Part shown: in pieces, positions 49,445 to 60,750 of the stretch
How positions within the stretch are numbered: position 1 is the first letter of the stretch
Layout: every line of letters starts with the position of its first letter
NCBI GenBank assembly: GCA_963691705.1
Contig: OY829538.1
Location: 80,420,781-80,484,780 of the forward strand
DNA from: Viola odorata
Lineage: Eukaryota; Streptophyta; Magnoliopsida; Malpighiales; Violaceae
Reading direction: 5' to 3'
DNA: 64,000 bases
Notes under the pieces: model-generated
Told to the model about the DNA's origin: nothing
The model's input: only the letters and a program-made list of their open reading frames with translations
Database searches by the model: none
Made by a program: the position numbers and the translations under genes

Positions 49445-51520
49445 CTAACTTATTATATTAAAATCATTGAAAGCGACTAGAATCTCTGACAACGGGTTCA
49501 CGCTGTACAATCTTTGACGTAAGTGGCAATCGCCACATACGCGAAGATTCTTCATCACAGTTATTGGACTGCCCTCCGCAGTACTGATCAATGCAAATGC
49601 AATGGCGAGCCTCTCGCTATGATAGGCAAGCATCTCTGTCTTCTGCTCATCCTCAACATCATAAAGAGCAAATTTCTGATCAGGAATATAACCAAAATCC
49701 TTCAATTTCCCTCCCAACCAATGTAGTTTTTCATGAATTTCTCGGCTGAGAGAGTGTGATTTGTCTCCGGAACGAAATTCATGCTTTGTTCCCTTTAGAA
49801 CCACCCAACTAGATCCCGGCTGTTTCGCGACTCCTTGCTGCTTCATCTTCACTCTTATTCTAGATACATCAGACCATCTACCAGAAGAAGCATATAGATT
49901 GGACAACAATACGTACGCAGCACCACAATGTGGATCTAGGTTAAAAATGCTTTCCGCAGCTCTTTCAGCAACTTCAACATTAGAATGCAACCTACAAGCA
50001 CTGAGCAAACCAAGCCATACCATTGCATTTGCTTCCATAGGCATATTCCTAATCAACTCCTCTGCTTCTTCCAACCGCCCACACCTTCCGAGAATGTCCA
50101 CCATACAAGCATAATGTTGTTGCTTCACTGAAATTTTTTTACTTCGTCTGATATGCTCGAAAAAGCACCTCCCTTTCTGCAACATACCAGAATGGCTACA
50201 GGCAGTGAGTAATCCAGTGAAAGTAATCTCATCTGGATTTGTCCCACTACAAACCATTTGGTTAAAGAAAATCAGTGCCCACTTGCCATAACCATGCTGT
50301 GCACTCCCAACAATAATCGAGTTCCATGAGACAACATTCTTTTCCTCTATTTTCCTAAAAACAGCTATGGCAGTATTCACATTACCACATTCAGTATACA
50401 TAACTTTAAGAGAATTACCTACAAACGCATCAGTTTCCAAGCCTAACTTAATAGCTACCAAGTGAATTGTGTTTCCCTTATCAATAGCCTCTAATCCACA
50501 ACATGAATTCAAAGCACTAGCAAATGTAAATTGATTAGGAAAAACACCAACCTTAATCATGTCACCAAATACCCTCAATGCATCTTCATGCTCACCATTC
50601 GTACCATACCCTGTCACAAGAGCTGTCCATATTACCACATTTCTAGGCTCCGCCTCAATAAAAACCTTATTCGCATTATCTACTAGCTTACAGTTGGAGT
50701 AAAATGTTACAAGCGAAGCTGATATAAATTCATTTGAACAATACCCGAACTTAAGAGCGCAACCATGAACTTGAATACCCAAGCGAAAATCCGCGGCATT
50801 TGAGCAAGCAGTCAATGCACAAGCAAATGTACTCGAATTAGGCTCCACGCCCAAATCCATCATCTTCCCGAAAAGACACAAAGCCTCTTCACCTTTTCCA
50901 TTCTGATCAAGCCCACCAATCATTGAAGTCCAAGAAATCTCATTTCTCACAGGCATTTCTTCAAACAACCTCAAACCCTCCATAACTTTCCCGTCGTACA
51001 ATACCCATTAATCATAGCATTCCACGCCGCAACATCCTTCTCTGGCATCTCCCAAAACAACCTCTCAGCCACATCAACTCTCCCAAACTTCAAATACCCA
51101 TTTACCATCGTCGTCCAAGAAACCACATTCTTTTCATGGATTTCATCAAACAACTTCATAGACTTCTCTAATTCCCCACAATCCAAACACCCTTTCAACA
51201 TTGCATTCCAACACACAGTATCTCTTACAGGCATTCTATCAAACAGAACCAGTGCATCACTAAACCTGTAGTTTTTTGCACACCCAACGATCATCATCGT
51301 GTATAAATGCACATCTGGAGATGATATCCCATCAAAAGTCATGCGAGCTTGGTCTAATCTCTTGTTCTTTAAGTGATGAGAAAGGAGAGGCTTGTACGAG
51401 GGAGTGGTTGTTTTGGTGTAATAACAGTTGATGGCCCTGAAGATTTTTGGAGGTTTAGTAGGAATTACGAAAAATCGTTGGGTTGAAATTGGAAAAAAAG
51501 AGGGTGTTTTGTGCAGACAT
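49445..51520 (-). pseudogene. Decayed PPR protein of the DYW class
   Basis: A 517-codon frame (49445-50998) and an upstream frame ending near 50971 (ATG at 51342) together encode PLS-type pentatricopeptide repeats (NVVSWTTMVNGYLKFGRVDVAERLFWEMP and similar). The E region and a DYW deaminase domain with HSE and CGDC motifs follow. Such proteins bind organellar RNA and edit C to U. Three defects are seen. A single-base deletion near 50996-51001 separates the frames. A T7 run near 51495 puts the only upstream ATG (51520, with transit-peptide-like sequence) out of frame. After CGDCH about six residues are missing and the frame shifts; the matching TSKIV.REP.VRDSSRF continues in another frame and stops before the DYW end. 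The last two lesions could be sequencing errors only if coincident, so I call it a pseudogene. Confidence 0.82.
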
Positions 51521-52299
51521 GGAATTTAGAAAAATGGCGCGAAAGGGCGGCATGGCTGTCCATGAGTGAGAGAGTAACAGTCTTCAGCCCCACGATCAAC
51601 GGTGTCTTTATTATATCCGTTGGTTTGTTCGCGCGCGGTGAAGAAGACTTTCTTTTTAGAAATTCGGAGACAGATTTCCGAATTTCTTTAGTTTTAAACT
51701 TTTTCCAATGGAAAAAAATTGTTCTCTTTTTTTATTAAAAAAGTATCAAATTAAAATTAAAATTTTAAAAATAATTTAATAATTTATATATTTTAATTAA
51801 TATTTTTTCTTTGAAGAGGTTAAAATTAGCTAAGTGAGAGTATCGAATCACTCACACCAATCATATTTACTAATTTTTGCTATCTTTCTTGAATAATTAC
51901 ATGTCTATAATATTATTCGAGTATTTTTTAACTTTTTTTTATCAAACTTGAAAATGTAACATAAAAAATTCTTGCTTTTAGAAACTTAAAAGAAGTAGCA
52001 AGGAATATCACATTTCTTCTTGGGAACTACTAGAAAAGGCATACCTTGAACATGAAGCATTGCCTTGCATGCCCTTTACAAACCCCGCATAATTCTTGTA
52101 ACCAGCAACCTTCACAAGCAAAGAACCAAAAACCTTTCATGAAATGCCATTTATAAGGCTTCATCTCTTGCACAAAACACGTACTTACCCTGTTCTCTCT
52201 GCATTTCACTTTTGAAGATCTTGATCCCAAAAGAAAACCCTTTCTTTCTTTCATTAATCCCTCTTTTCTCTTCTTTTTTGAAGTAATTAGCTCAAAAAA
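51521..52299 (+). promoter_or_regulatory. Upstream region of the PM19-like gene
   Basis: AT-rich spacer without a gene. A TATA-like ATTTATAAGG (about 52149-52158) and an ACGT core (ACACGTAC, about 52178-52185) lie 115-150 bp before the start codon; an ACGT core would fit the ABA response known for this family. No strong claim. Confidence 0.35.
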
Positions 52300-53640
52300 A
52301 TGGTCATGGAGCAAACTAAACAAGTTGCATCCTTGCTCTTGGTCTTAAATTTCTGCATGTATGTTGTAGTTTTAGGCATTGGTGGTTGGGCAATGAATAT
52401 AGCTATTGATCATGGCTTCATTATAGGTAAAAAGCACACCTTACTCCATTTTTTCTTTTAAACTAGCTAGTGTCATGTTACGACTAATCAATTTTGAATA
52501 TGGTTACAAAATTGTCTGGTCCTACGGTAAAATTAGTTCGGTCCAATTCATTAGATTGAAAATGTAATTGAATTTGGAAAAAATCAACCCATTCAATTCA
52601 ATCAACTAAGACCAATTGATTCGAAATTTTGTATTTTTGTATTTGTCTTTTGTTTGTAAGTTATAAATATGTACTTAATTTAGTTAAATTAAGGTTCGAT
52701 GTCTGGTCGGATTCTAATTAATACAGTTTCTTTTATATAAGAAACATCAAAATCTCTATAATATTAGGGTTTAAGAACCCTGTGATAATAGTAGGATGTT
52801 GAATTATTGATTTGTGAACATTTTGGCTGTTGCTAATTGATTGAAGCTCTTTCTGGTTATGCAGGAGCTGGGTTTGATCTTCCGGCACATTTTTCGCCCA
52901 TATATTTCCCAATTGGAAATGCTGCAACTGGATTCTTTGTGACATTTGCATTGATAGCTGGTGTTGTTGGAGCTGCATCATCAATAGCTGGTCTTAACCA
53001 CATCCGTTCTTGGAATGCTGATAGCTTGCCATCTGCTGCATCAGTAGCTGCAATTGCTTGGACTCTCACCCTTCTAGCAATGGGGTATGCCCTTCAATTA
53101 GCAACTCTATCACATCTTTCTTATCTTAGTCACTTTTCAATGTATATTATCCATTGGTCCCGACACAACACAGTACAAACAAAATTAGTTATGAATTAAG
53201 ATACCTAAAAATACTACGATTTGATACAAATATGATTAGTTCTGATCTTTAATATATATAAGGATACCTCCACCAGATACTAATTAACAAGATTAGTTTT
53301 AACCTAGTATAGATTACTTCCACTCGGTACAAACATAATTAGTCCTGATGAACTGCAGACTTTTAGATATGTTAAATATTTATAATCTTGTCTTGTCTTC
53401 TTTATGCAGCTTTGGATGTAAGGAGATTGAGCTTGATCTCAGGAATGCAAAGCTGGTAAGATTAAGGAACAACTTTTTTGCTGTCAAAATAAGAATTGCT
53501 TTTTAACTATTTGTGCTAAAAAATTGAACCTTTTTTTTCTTCTGCAGAGAACCATGGAAGCATTTCTGATCATACTTTCTGCTACACAGCTTTTATACAT
53601 AGCAGCAATTCATGGTGCCTCATCTATCAGGAGACATTGA
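52300..53640 (+). CDS. PM19L: AWPM-19/PM19-like plasma-membrane protein
   Basis: Four exons: 52300-52426, 52865-53084, 53410-53455, 53548-53640, giving 161 residues. Four hydrophobic segments are visible: LLLVLNFCMYVVVLGIGGWA, GFFVTFALIAGVVGAASSIAG, AASVAAIAWTLTLLAMGFG and FLIILSATQLLYIAAIHG. The conserved features AIDHGF, FSPIYFPIGNAATGF and the LDLRNAKLRTMEAF loop identify the AWPM-19 family. Members are plasma-membrane proteins induced by abscisic acid, dehydration and seed maturation; one rice member was reported as an ABA importer. The start Met is the first in frame, close to the first membrane segment. Splice sites are canonical. Confidence 0.94.
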
Positions 53641-53854
53641 TAAAAATGGAATAATGATGTGATTCTTGTTGGTGTGACCTTTTCTTTTTCTTTTCTTTTT
53701 TCCTTTTCAATTTGTTATTTTCACCTATTTTCCTTTCTTTGTGAGGTATAGAGTTAACGAGGGAGTGTGGTGTGATTGTGATTGGATTTGTATCAACAAA
53801 TAATTAACAAATAATTAATTGATCTGTGTTGTTATTAGAATTATAATGTTTTCA
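53641..53854. other. PM19-like 3' UTR
   Basis: Short T-rich sequence after the stop codon; no gene. Confidence 0.4.
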
Positions 53855-54320
53855 ACTCAGTTTCTATCTCGATTCATACAAATATCAACTACGAGAAATT
53901 CTAATAAGAAATTTGAATTATACAGCGAAAACAATATCAATAACACCGTAATGGTATCAATAACCTTAAAACCACCTCTAAGCTCTAATCAATGGTATGT
54001 GTTTTTTAAGCTCTAAACTCAGTTTCTATCTCGATTCATACAAGTAGTATCAACTACGAGAAATTCTAATAAGAAATTTGAAATATACACCAAAAACGAT
54101 ATCAATAACACCGAAATGGTATCGATAACCTTAAAACCACCTCTAAGCTCTAATCAATGGTATGTGCTCTAAGCTCTAAACTCAGTTTCTATCTCGATTC
54201 ATACAAGTACGAGAAATTCTAATAAGAAATTTGAAATATACACCAAAAACGGTATCAATAACACCGAAATGGTATCGATAACCTTAAAACCACCTCTAAA
54301 CTCTAATCAATGGTATGTGC
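53855..54320. repeat. Tandem repeat, unit about 162 bp, nearly three copies
   Basis: Units start at about 53855, 54017 and 54180 with ACTCAGTTTCTATCTCGATT. The second and third are closer to each other than to the first, and the third lacks about 12 bp (TAGTATCAACTA) and is cut short. Frames inside are not conserved between units, so it is not coding. Confidence 0.85.
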
Positions 54321-55870
54321 TCTAGCTAAGAGAAGCATACTACAAACTTACAAAAGCAAACCTTCTTCCAAAAGAAGCAGTAATCTCATTTAAAACTAAT
54401 AGCAACTTACTAGAATCTAGATCACGGATCAGACTGAGCTACATAACAAGAAAAATGAAGGAAAATTGTAATACACCGTCTATTAACACACTGCAAAACG
54501 TAAAAAAAGAAGGAAAAGAAATGTAACGAAAGCACGGTAATATCTATTCCATATTTGCAAAGTTCATGTAGTTTTTTTCGTCTATATAGGTGTAGCCCGT
54601 TATTTTTGGGGGAAAAGACTCTAGTCCAAGCGGAGACAAACTGCTACTGATAAAATCCTTCTCGAGTTTTGACCAAACCTTATCGCGCTTTGTTTCTGCA
54701 TCAAATCTGGATCAGTTTTGCAGCCTTCATCACGCTTTTCTTCCTGCATCAAATCCACATCGTAGAGGATCGTTACATATGGCTCAATACTTCAATTAGT
54801 CTGTTTCTTTTAACTACATGAAGAACTGCCGCTAAAGTTGTTGAGGAGTCCATTGCATTTTCCAGTAATGATCATATAAATGGGATGATAAACATTGACC
54901 AACGCCTAGTACAAAGTACAAACTACTACAAACCAAAACATTATTGCCTCTTACACTTGAATAACTCAAAACAAATATAAATATCAAGACAGTGTATCCA
55001 AAAAACACATAAATCTGCAGGTACTCAGAAGCTGCCACTTAAGTCTAAATTGCTCAAAAAATGCAAGGACCTGGAAAAGAAATGAGAAATTGGAGAAGTA
55101 AGCCATGTATGAGGACTAAACAAGAAAACAGACTCCAATGGCTGCAAGAAAGTTGAGGAACTTGAATGAAGAAGACAGACACATAAGCCTGGCCAGACCA
55201 TTCTGGCAGTTTGTTGAAACTAAATCCAGTACCACCATGTTCAGGAAAGTGAAGTAAAAGACACAATTTACTTTAGCATTTTGAACAGCAAAACATAGAA
55301 TAACCAAGATAATGAAGGCCCAGTGAAAATGCAAGTTCTAAGAGTACAAACTAACCAAATTTCCTTTCACACTACTCAAAAAGGGAAACGTGAAAGATTT
55401 TTTTTCAAAATAGTGTAGCTTCAGAGCACATACGCAAACTTGCATAACAAATTGGCTATTCTCAATAACTCAAAAAACGAACCCCATCAGCACTGAAGAT
55501 TATAGCTTTGAAAATAAATGAGCATAAAAAGGTGGTAACATTACCATGCAATAAATAGTAACCAACTCAACTAGGCCTTAAGTCAGACCAATTGTTGTCA
55601 GCTAAACATGAAATCACAACCAAAATCCAGAGGGAAACAGATGAGTAACACAGCCATGTTATATACAATCAACAAAGTACTTAAAGACAGTGCATAGTAT
55701 ATCCACTGCCTCAAGCACTTAAAGAACAATATAATATACCTCAAAATAAAAGCAGACATGTGCGTACATGTCACTTCAAATGTATCATCTCAATATCCGA
55801 AAAATCATGCAATAAAGATGCACATGATGCATCTGATTTAATTTAGCATAACAACTCTAACCTGAAATTA
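54321..55870 (-). other. Non-coding region downstream of the Ser-rich gene (possible 3' UTR)
   Basis: No conserved coding block. Hydrophobic minus-strand frames at 54832-55334 overlap each other and look like chance. The segment 54600-54840 is less AT-rich and could be a spliced 3' UTR exon of the minus-strand gene. Confidence 0.35.
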
Positions 55871-58147
55871 TCAGCTGGATCCTGTGAAGGCATCAAATAA
55901 ACCACAGCAACTCAACCAGGAGGTTCTCTGTGCCACTCGTGGAGCTGATGATACAAGAGGCTGCATGCCAAGTAAACAAGGCTCAATAGTCAATGTGAGA
56001 AATCAAAGAAAACAAATGGCGAATGAATATCAAACTATCAATCAAGCATAGGTAGGAAGCAATACCTGGCTTTCAGAACTCTTGGCATGTTCTGCACCAT
56101 TAACAATTTCAGAAGGATGAGCACCGGATGCTAAATATTTTTCCTCATTTCCATTTCCAGTGCCGTTAGAAGCCACAGCAGCTGTCACAGTTTCTGAACC
56201 AGTACTAGTACCATCAGTATGAACCCCAGATAGGTTCATTGTTTTACCCTCATTCCCAATTATGGCGCCATTAGAAGTCTCAGAAGCTTTGACAATTTCT
56301 TCAACATTGCTAGTTTCAGTAGTAGCAGCACCTGATGAAGTCAATATTTTACCCTCATTTACATCTTCACCAGAGACCAGATCTGATGATGCTGGCACAT
56401 GATCCTCCAGTGCAGGAGATACTTTATCCTCCGTTTCTTGAGATACCACTACAACCTGAGAAATATCATTGGAAGTGGGTAACATTGTGTCCTCATTTTC
56501 CTTGAATCCTATCTCAACCACTTCCACAACCTCTGGATTCACTAGATCTGTATGCAAGGGCAGTGCCGGCACAACCATGTCAACATCAGTGACAGTTTCT
56601 CCAACTGAATCACAACCAGCTCCCTTAATTTGTGTTCCGTTTTCAGAAATCTCAAGCAGTTCTTTGGAAAAAGAATCAGTTGCCTTTTCATCCTCTCGTT
56701 TCCTCTCAAGGGATTGAGACTCATCATCAGAACTGCTATTGCTACTGCTGCTGCTGCTAGAACTTGTGTCATCTCCATGTAATTCTTTTGATGACTCAAT
56801 GTGCTCAACAATAACATCTTCAGACCGTGCATTCTGCCCAGAGTTGAAGTCAGTATCTATTTTATCAACATCATCACCCCCCAGTCCATGCCCTCCTTCT
56901 GCATCCCTCGCCGTTCCCTCCATCTGCTTGTTCTCAGTGGTAACTTGTAGGTCTCTGTTAGCAGATCCTTCATTCCCATCATTAAATGGTTTCTGGTGGT
57001 TCTGTTGGTCCTGTGATACAGGGGAGCCAACCTCACTACCATCACTATCTCTCCCATCCTGGCTTTTTTGATCATCATTTTCTAAAACCATTGATTAAAT
57101 CCAAAAATTAAGTCAAAAGAAAAACAGGAGGAAACTTGACTACCCATGAAGCCAACATGCTGTCCAAATTATAATAAGTAGCACAGTGTTCTGCGGTGGC
57201 TTTAATATAAAGTAAAACTAATACAGTCTGAAAGGTTGATGGGAGGATTGGGTGATAAATAAGCAAGTCGATAGCATGCAGAACGATGCAAGTCTGGCAA
57301 ACAGAAAGAAAGACACTAACAAATACCTGTTACCACAGAATGATCACTGAACTATATCAAGTTAAACAGGCTAAATACGAAGAAAGACAAGTATGAGTAC
57401 AATTGAGATCATAGAACAACAGAAGTTACTTTTTGCAAGGTAATGCCAAAGGTTATTAGCAAATCCCTATGGACTAAGCACCAAAAGAACTGCACATACC
57501 CAATCAAATTACTAAGAAATACAATGAACATAAGGAAATAGCACAAATCCATCAACCCAAAAGTTTTCATGAAAGCAGTATACCACCTAGAATCCAGGAA
57601 CCAAATGCTCATAAAACCAAACTGACAAAAGAGAAACAGAACCAGCAGATAAATCTCGATCAAAGCAAGAGATCAATCAACTACAATGAATCCATTTCAA
57701 CTAAAACACCAAAACTATTACAGAAGAGTTAGAAACCCAAATCAAAACAAGCGAAGCAAGGGTGTGGAACAAATACCCATCGGTACAAATTGCAAGAACC
57801 ACCAATCCAACCACAAGGAATCCCAATCAAATAAACACAGCGAAACAAGACTCACAAACAAATATCCATTACGCAAACCCACATAAAAAGGCCAGAAAGT
57901 GAATAATGATTATGTGACAGATTGTAAAGCAGTGTGCTTTACAACAGGAGTGATGGGCAATGGTACCCAAAAAAGTTACCAACTTTATTAAAAAAAAAAA
58001 AAACTGGAAATAGTACCCACCTTGAGAGCTGTTGCTATTGTTGTTATTATGGATGCCAATTGAAGAAGAGTTGTTGCTATTGTTGTTGTCGTACTTCTGC
58101 TCCTTCTTTTTCTTAGCAGCTTTCCTCTTCCTCGCGCCTGATGGCAT
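55871..58147 (-). CDS. Ser/acidic-rich protein of unknown function with conserved short ends
   Basis: Three minus-strand exons: 58147-58021, 57081-56066, 55960-55871, together 411 codons (410 residues) in one frame. The N-terminus is highly basic (MPSGARKRKAAKKKKEQK), like a nuclear localisation signal, followed by an Asn-rich run. The large second exon is low in complexity: acidic, with a run of serines and then acidic residues (SSSSSSSSNSSSDDE), and many Glu/Thr/Ser. The last exon encodes a different, compact end (APRVAQRTSWLSCCGLFDAF) with a TSW..CCGLF motif that looks conserved. I do not recognise a defined domain and assign no function. If the exon 2 donor at 56065 is not used, the frame ends at 56042 instead. 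Confidence 0.78.
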
Positions 58148-60750
58148 GATTAATCTAAAGAAAAAACCTCCCTCTCTCTTCCTAAGATTCCTCCTTTTCC
58201 CCCTAAAACCCTCTCTAGATGTTATTATCTATGTAACAGCTGTAAATCTTGAAAATCGAACTAGTGCCTGCTTACTTAGAGCACAGATAGAGAAGAACCC
58301 AGAAGAACAACAAGCACTCCTAAAAAAACCCAAAAGAAAAAAAGAGAGAACAATATCAACAACCGTCTTTTAAGATTTGCAAGATTTTAATGGAAATATT
58401 ATTACTAGAAGGAAAATGAAAACATGGTACTTATATATATGGAAAATTAGTGGGTGTGTTGTGTTTAGACTCCATTAAAAATTCTTCATTTCTTTGAAGA
58501 AAAAAAATCAATTTTACTGTATGTAGCAGTGTATTGAAAGGAGGGCGAGATCAGGTGACGGAGAAAAAACAAAATCAAATGGTAATTTTGTGGTAGGTGT
58601 CAATTGATGAGTGGGGGCGAGTGTTGGTGTTGTTTGGCTTGTTCTGTATTTCTAAAAGGAGAAGAGGGCTGCTGGGTGTCATGTGTGCTTGTGTGAATGG
58701 ATTTTAATTTTGAAAAGTTTTGGAGGGTTTTATCACTATACACTTATCAAATTCAAGATAGGGTGGGGCAAAGCAAAGGGGCATGACAATGAAATGTTTT
58801 TAGAAGAATTTTAATGAATTTATTTTTGCTATTTTATGATGGGAAAAAGAAGAAGGTGAGTGGTGTGGAATTGATTAGATTAGGACATCGATGATATAAT
58901 CAATGCATTGAATGTGTTTATTGAATTTTGGAAGTGGATTACATTTTTCCTATTTGATTGATTAAGATGTGTTAAACATTTTTTATCATTCAAAATTCTT
59001 AGTTAACATTGAACTTAATCTTTATAGAATTAGTTCAATTAGGTCCAAGATTGATAATTTCACTAGTGAAAATTAATATTTGTAAAAAAAATTCTATTTA
59101 CTATTGCAATTACGTACTCCCTCCCAGTTTTATTAACTGTCGTTTTAACTTTGGGTACGCATATTAAAGAGGCCGGATGACTCACTATTTGAGACAATTT
59201 TGTCTCTTATTTTTTCTCGAATTACATGAATGGTATGCTTGTACGTTTGAGAAAAAATAAAAGGCAAAATTATTAAAATATTTATGAAAGTGCCGTTAAA
59301 TTATAAAATATTATTGTTATTTTTTATGAAGAATTTAGGTATATATTAATGAATTATAGTAAAATTCTCCATATAAAAATATTAATTCAAACTACAACTA
59401 TAAAGTGAATAAAATATATATATTTTATAAAAAAATTGTCAACAAATTATTGACAAAAAAAATATTATTTGAGGGGACAAAATGAAATAGAAATATTACT
59501 AATTATTAGTATTACAAAATTAAGAATCGAACTCATAATTTATTTTGAGAAAAACTTGCATATATCAATTATATTATTTATAAATTATACAAGTACATAT
59601 GCAAATTGTTTTTTTTAATTTAAATTTTTTGTTCTTCTTTCAGTTTTCTTACCATAACCAGGTTGGACTTTTGGACTGTTCCCTACTCAATCAGATACAA
59701 ATCTGCAGCTAAAACTTCTGACAATTGATTGCAATTGCAAGTTGCATAAATTAATTTTCGCATTTAATTTTTCAGTCCTTTTATTTTCCCAATATCTTAA
59801 AAAATTAATTTTATTTAAATATTATCGGGTAGATTTCGTGTGATTTCCCTACAAATTTGATTTTTTTTTTCTTTTTTTGTTATGCGATGCATTAATGCAA
59901 TATGTAGTAGGTTCATACAATTTTCATGGATAGTAAATGCACTTGCAAAGTAATTTTAATTGGTTCATGAACTTAAATATATATAAAATAAATTACTTTA
60001 TGAACTTTTTCTTTCTTTATTTATTTTGTGACAGATTTGGAAAGTGATTTAGAGTGGTTGGTTGAAACATATAGTAAACTTATTTGTTTTTATTTTGGAA
60101 AATCCATCTTTCTGGTATTTCAACGTAAAAAAAGTTAAAGGAAATCAATTGGTTTTGATTAAACGGTAAAGATTTGTCTACTTTTAATTCGGGAATAAGA
60201 TTCGAGTCTTGTAATTAAAAAAACTATACGGGAGGAGTCACTCTCTATAATCAGATAATTACATTCGAACAAGAATAGTCTCGTATCCGAAAGAGGCCCT
60301 GATTCCGCTCTTCCTACTGCATCACAACGGCCCAACATAGGTGCTTTCTCGGCCCAATCCAAATTTCTCTTACCCACGACACGAGACCTAATTATGGACC
60401 GGGCCCACTCAAATAAGCCGAAAGGCAATAGAACTTGAATCCAAAAATGGAAAAGAAAGAAAATCATTACGACAAGAAAAAAAGTAAAAAAGGAGAGGAA
60501 AAATTGTAAAATTCCAGTAATGACAGAGAGGTAATAGCTTCCAGCTTCACTGAGCTATAGAGAAAAAAGAAGCTCTTTCATCATCTTCACGATTCACGAC
60601 TCAACCCGTCGGATCAGACACCCTTCTTTGATCTAATCCAGATAAAAGGAGGAAACCCATTTCTCCATTTCAAATAAGGATTCTATCTGCTGTTAATTTG
60701 TGGAGTATCACCATACCTTAACACAATTCCAAGAAAAAGAGAGGGAGAAA
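58148..60750. other. Intergenic region with a MITE-like repeat fragment (about 59113-59270)
   Basis: No gene is seen. The segment from TACTCCCTCCCAG to about 59270 is homologous to the left arm and middle of the inverted repeat at 1553-1740 (TACGCATATTAAAGAGGCCGG in both), but the right arm is missing. The 60159-60467 minus-strand frame has no recognisable domain. The SH3P 5' UTR starts around 60560-60600. Confidence 0.5.

Noticed and set aside
54832..55334. Hydrophobic minus-strand frames resembling small membrane proteins
   Set aside because: Three overlapping frames in the same AT-rich non-coding DNA; hydrophobicity comes from T-rich codons.
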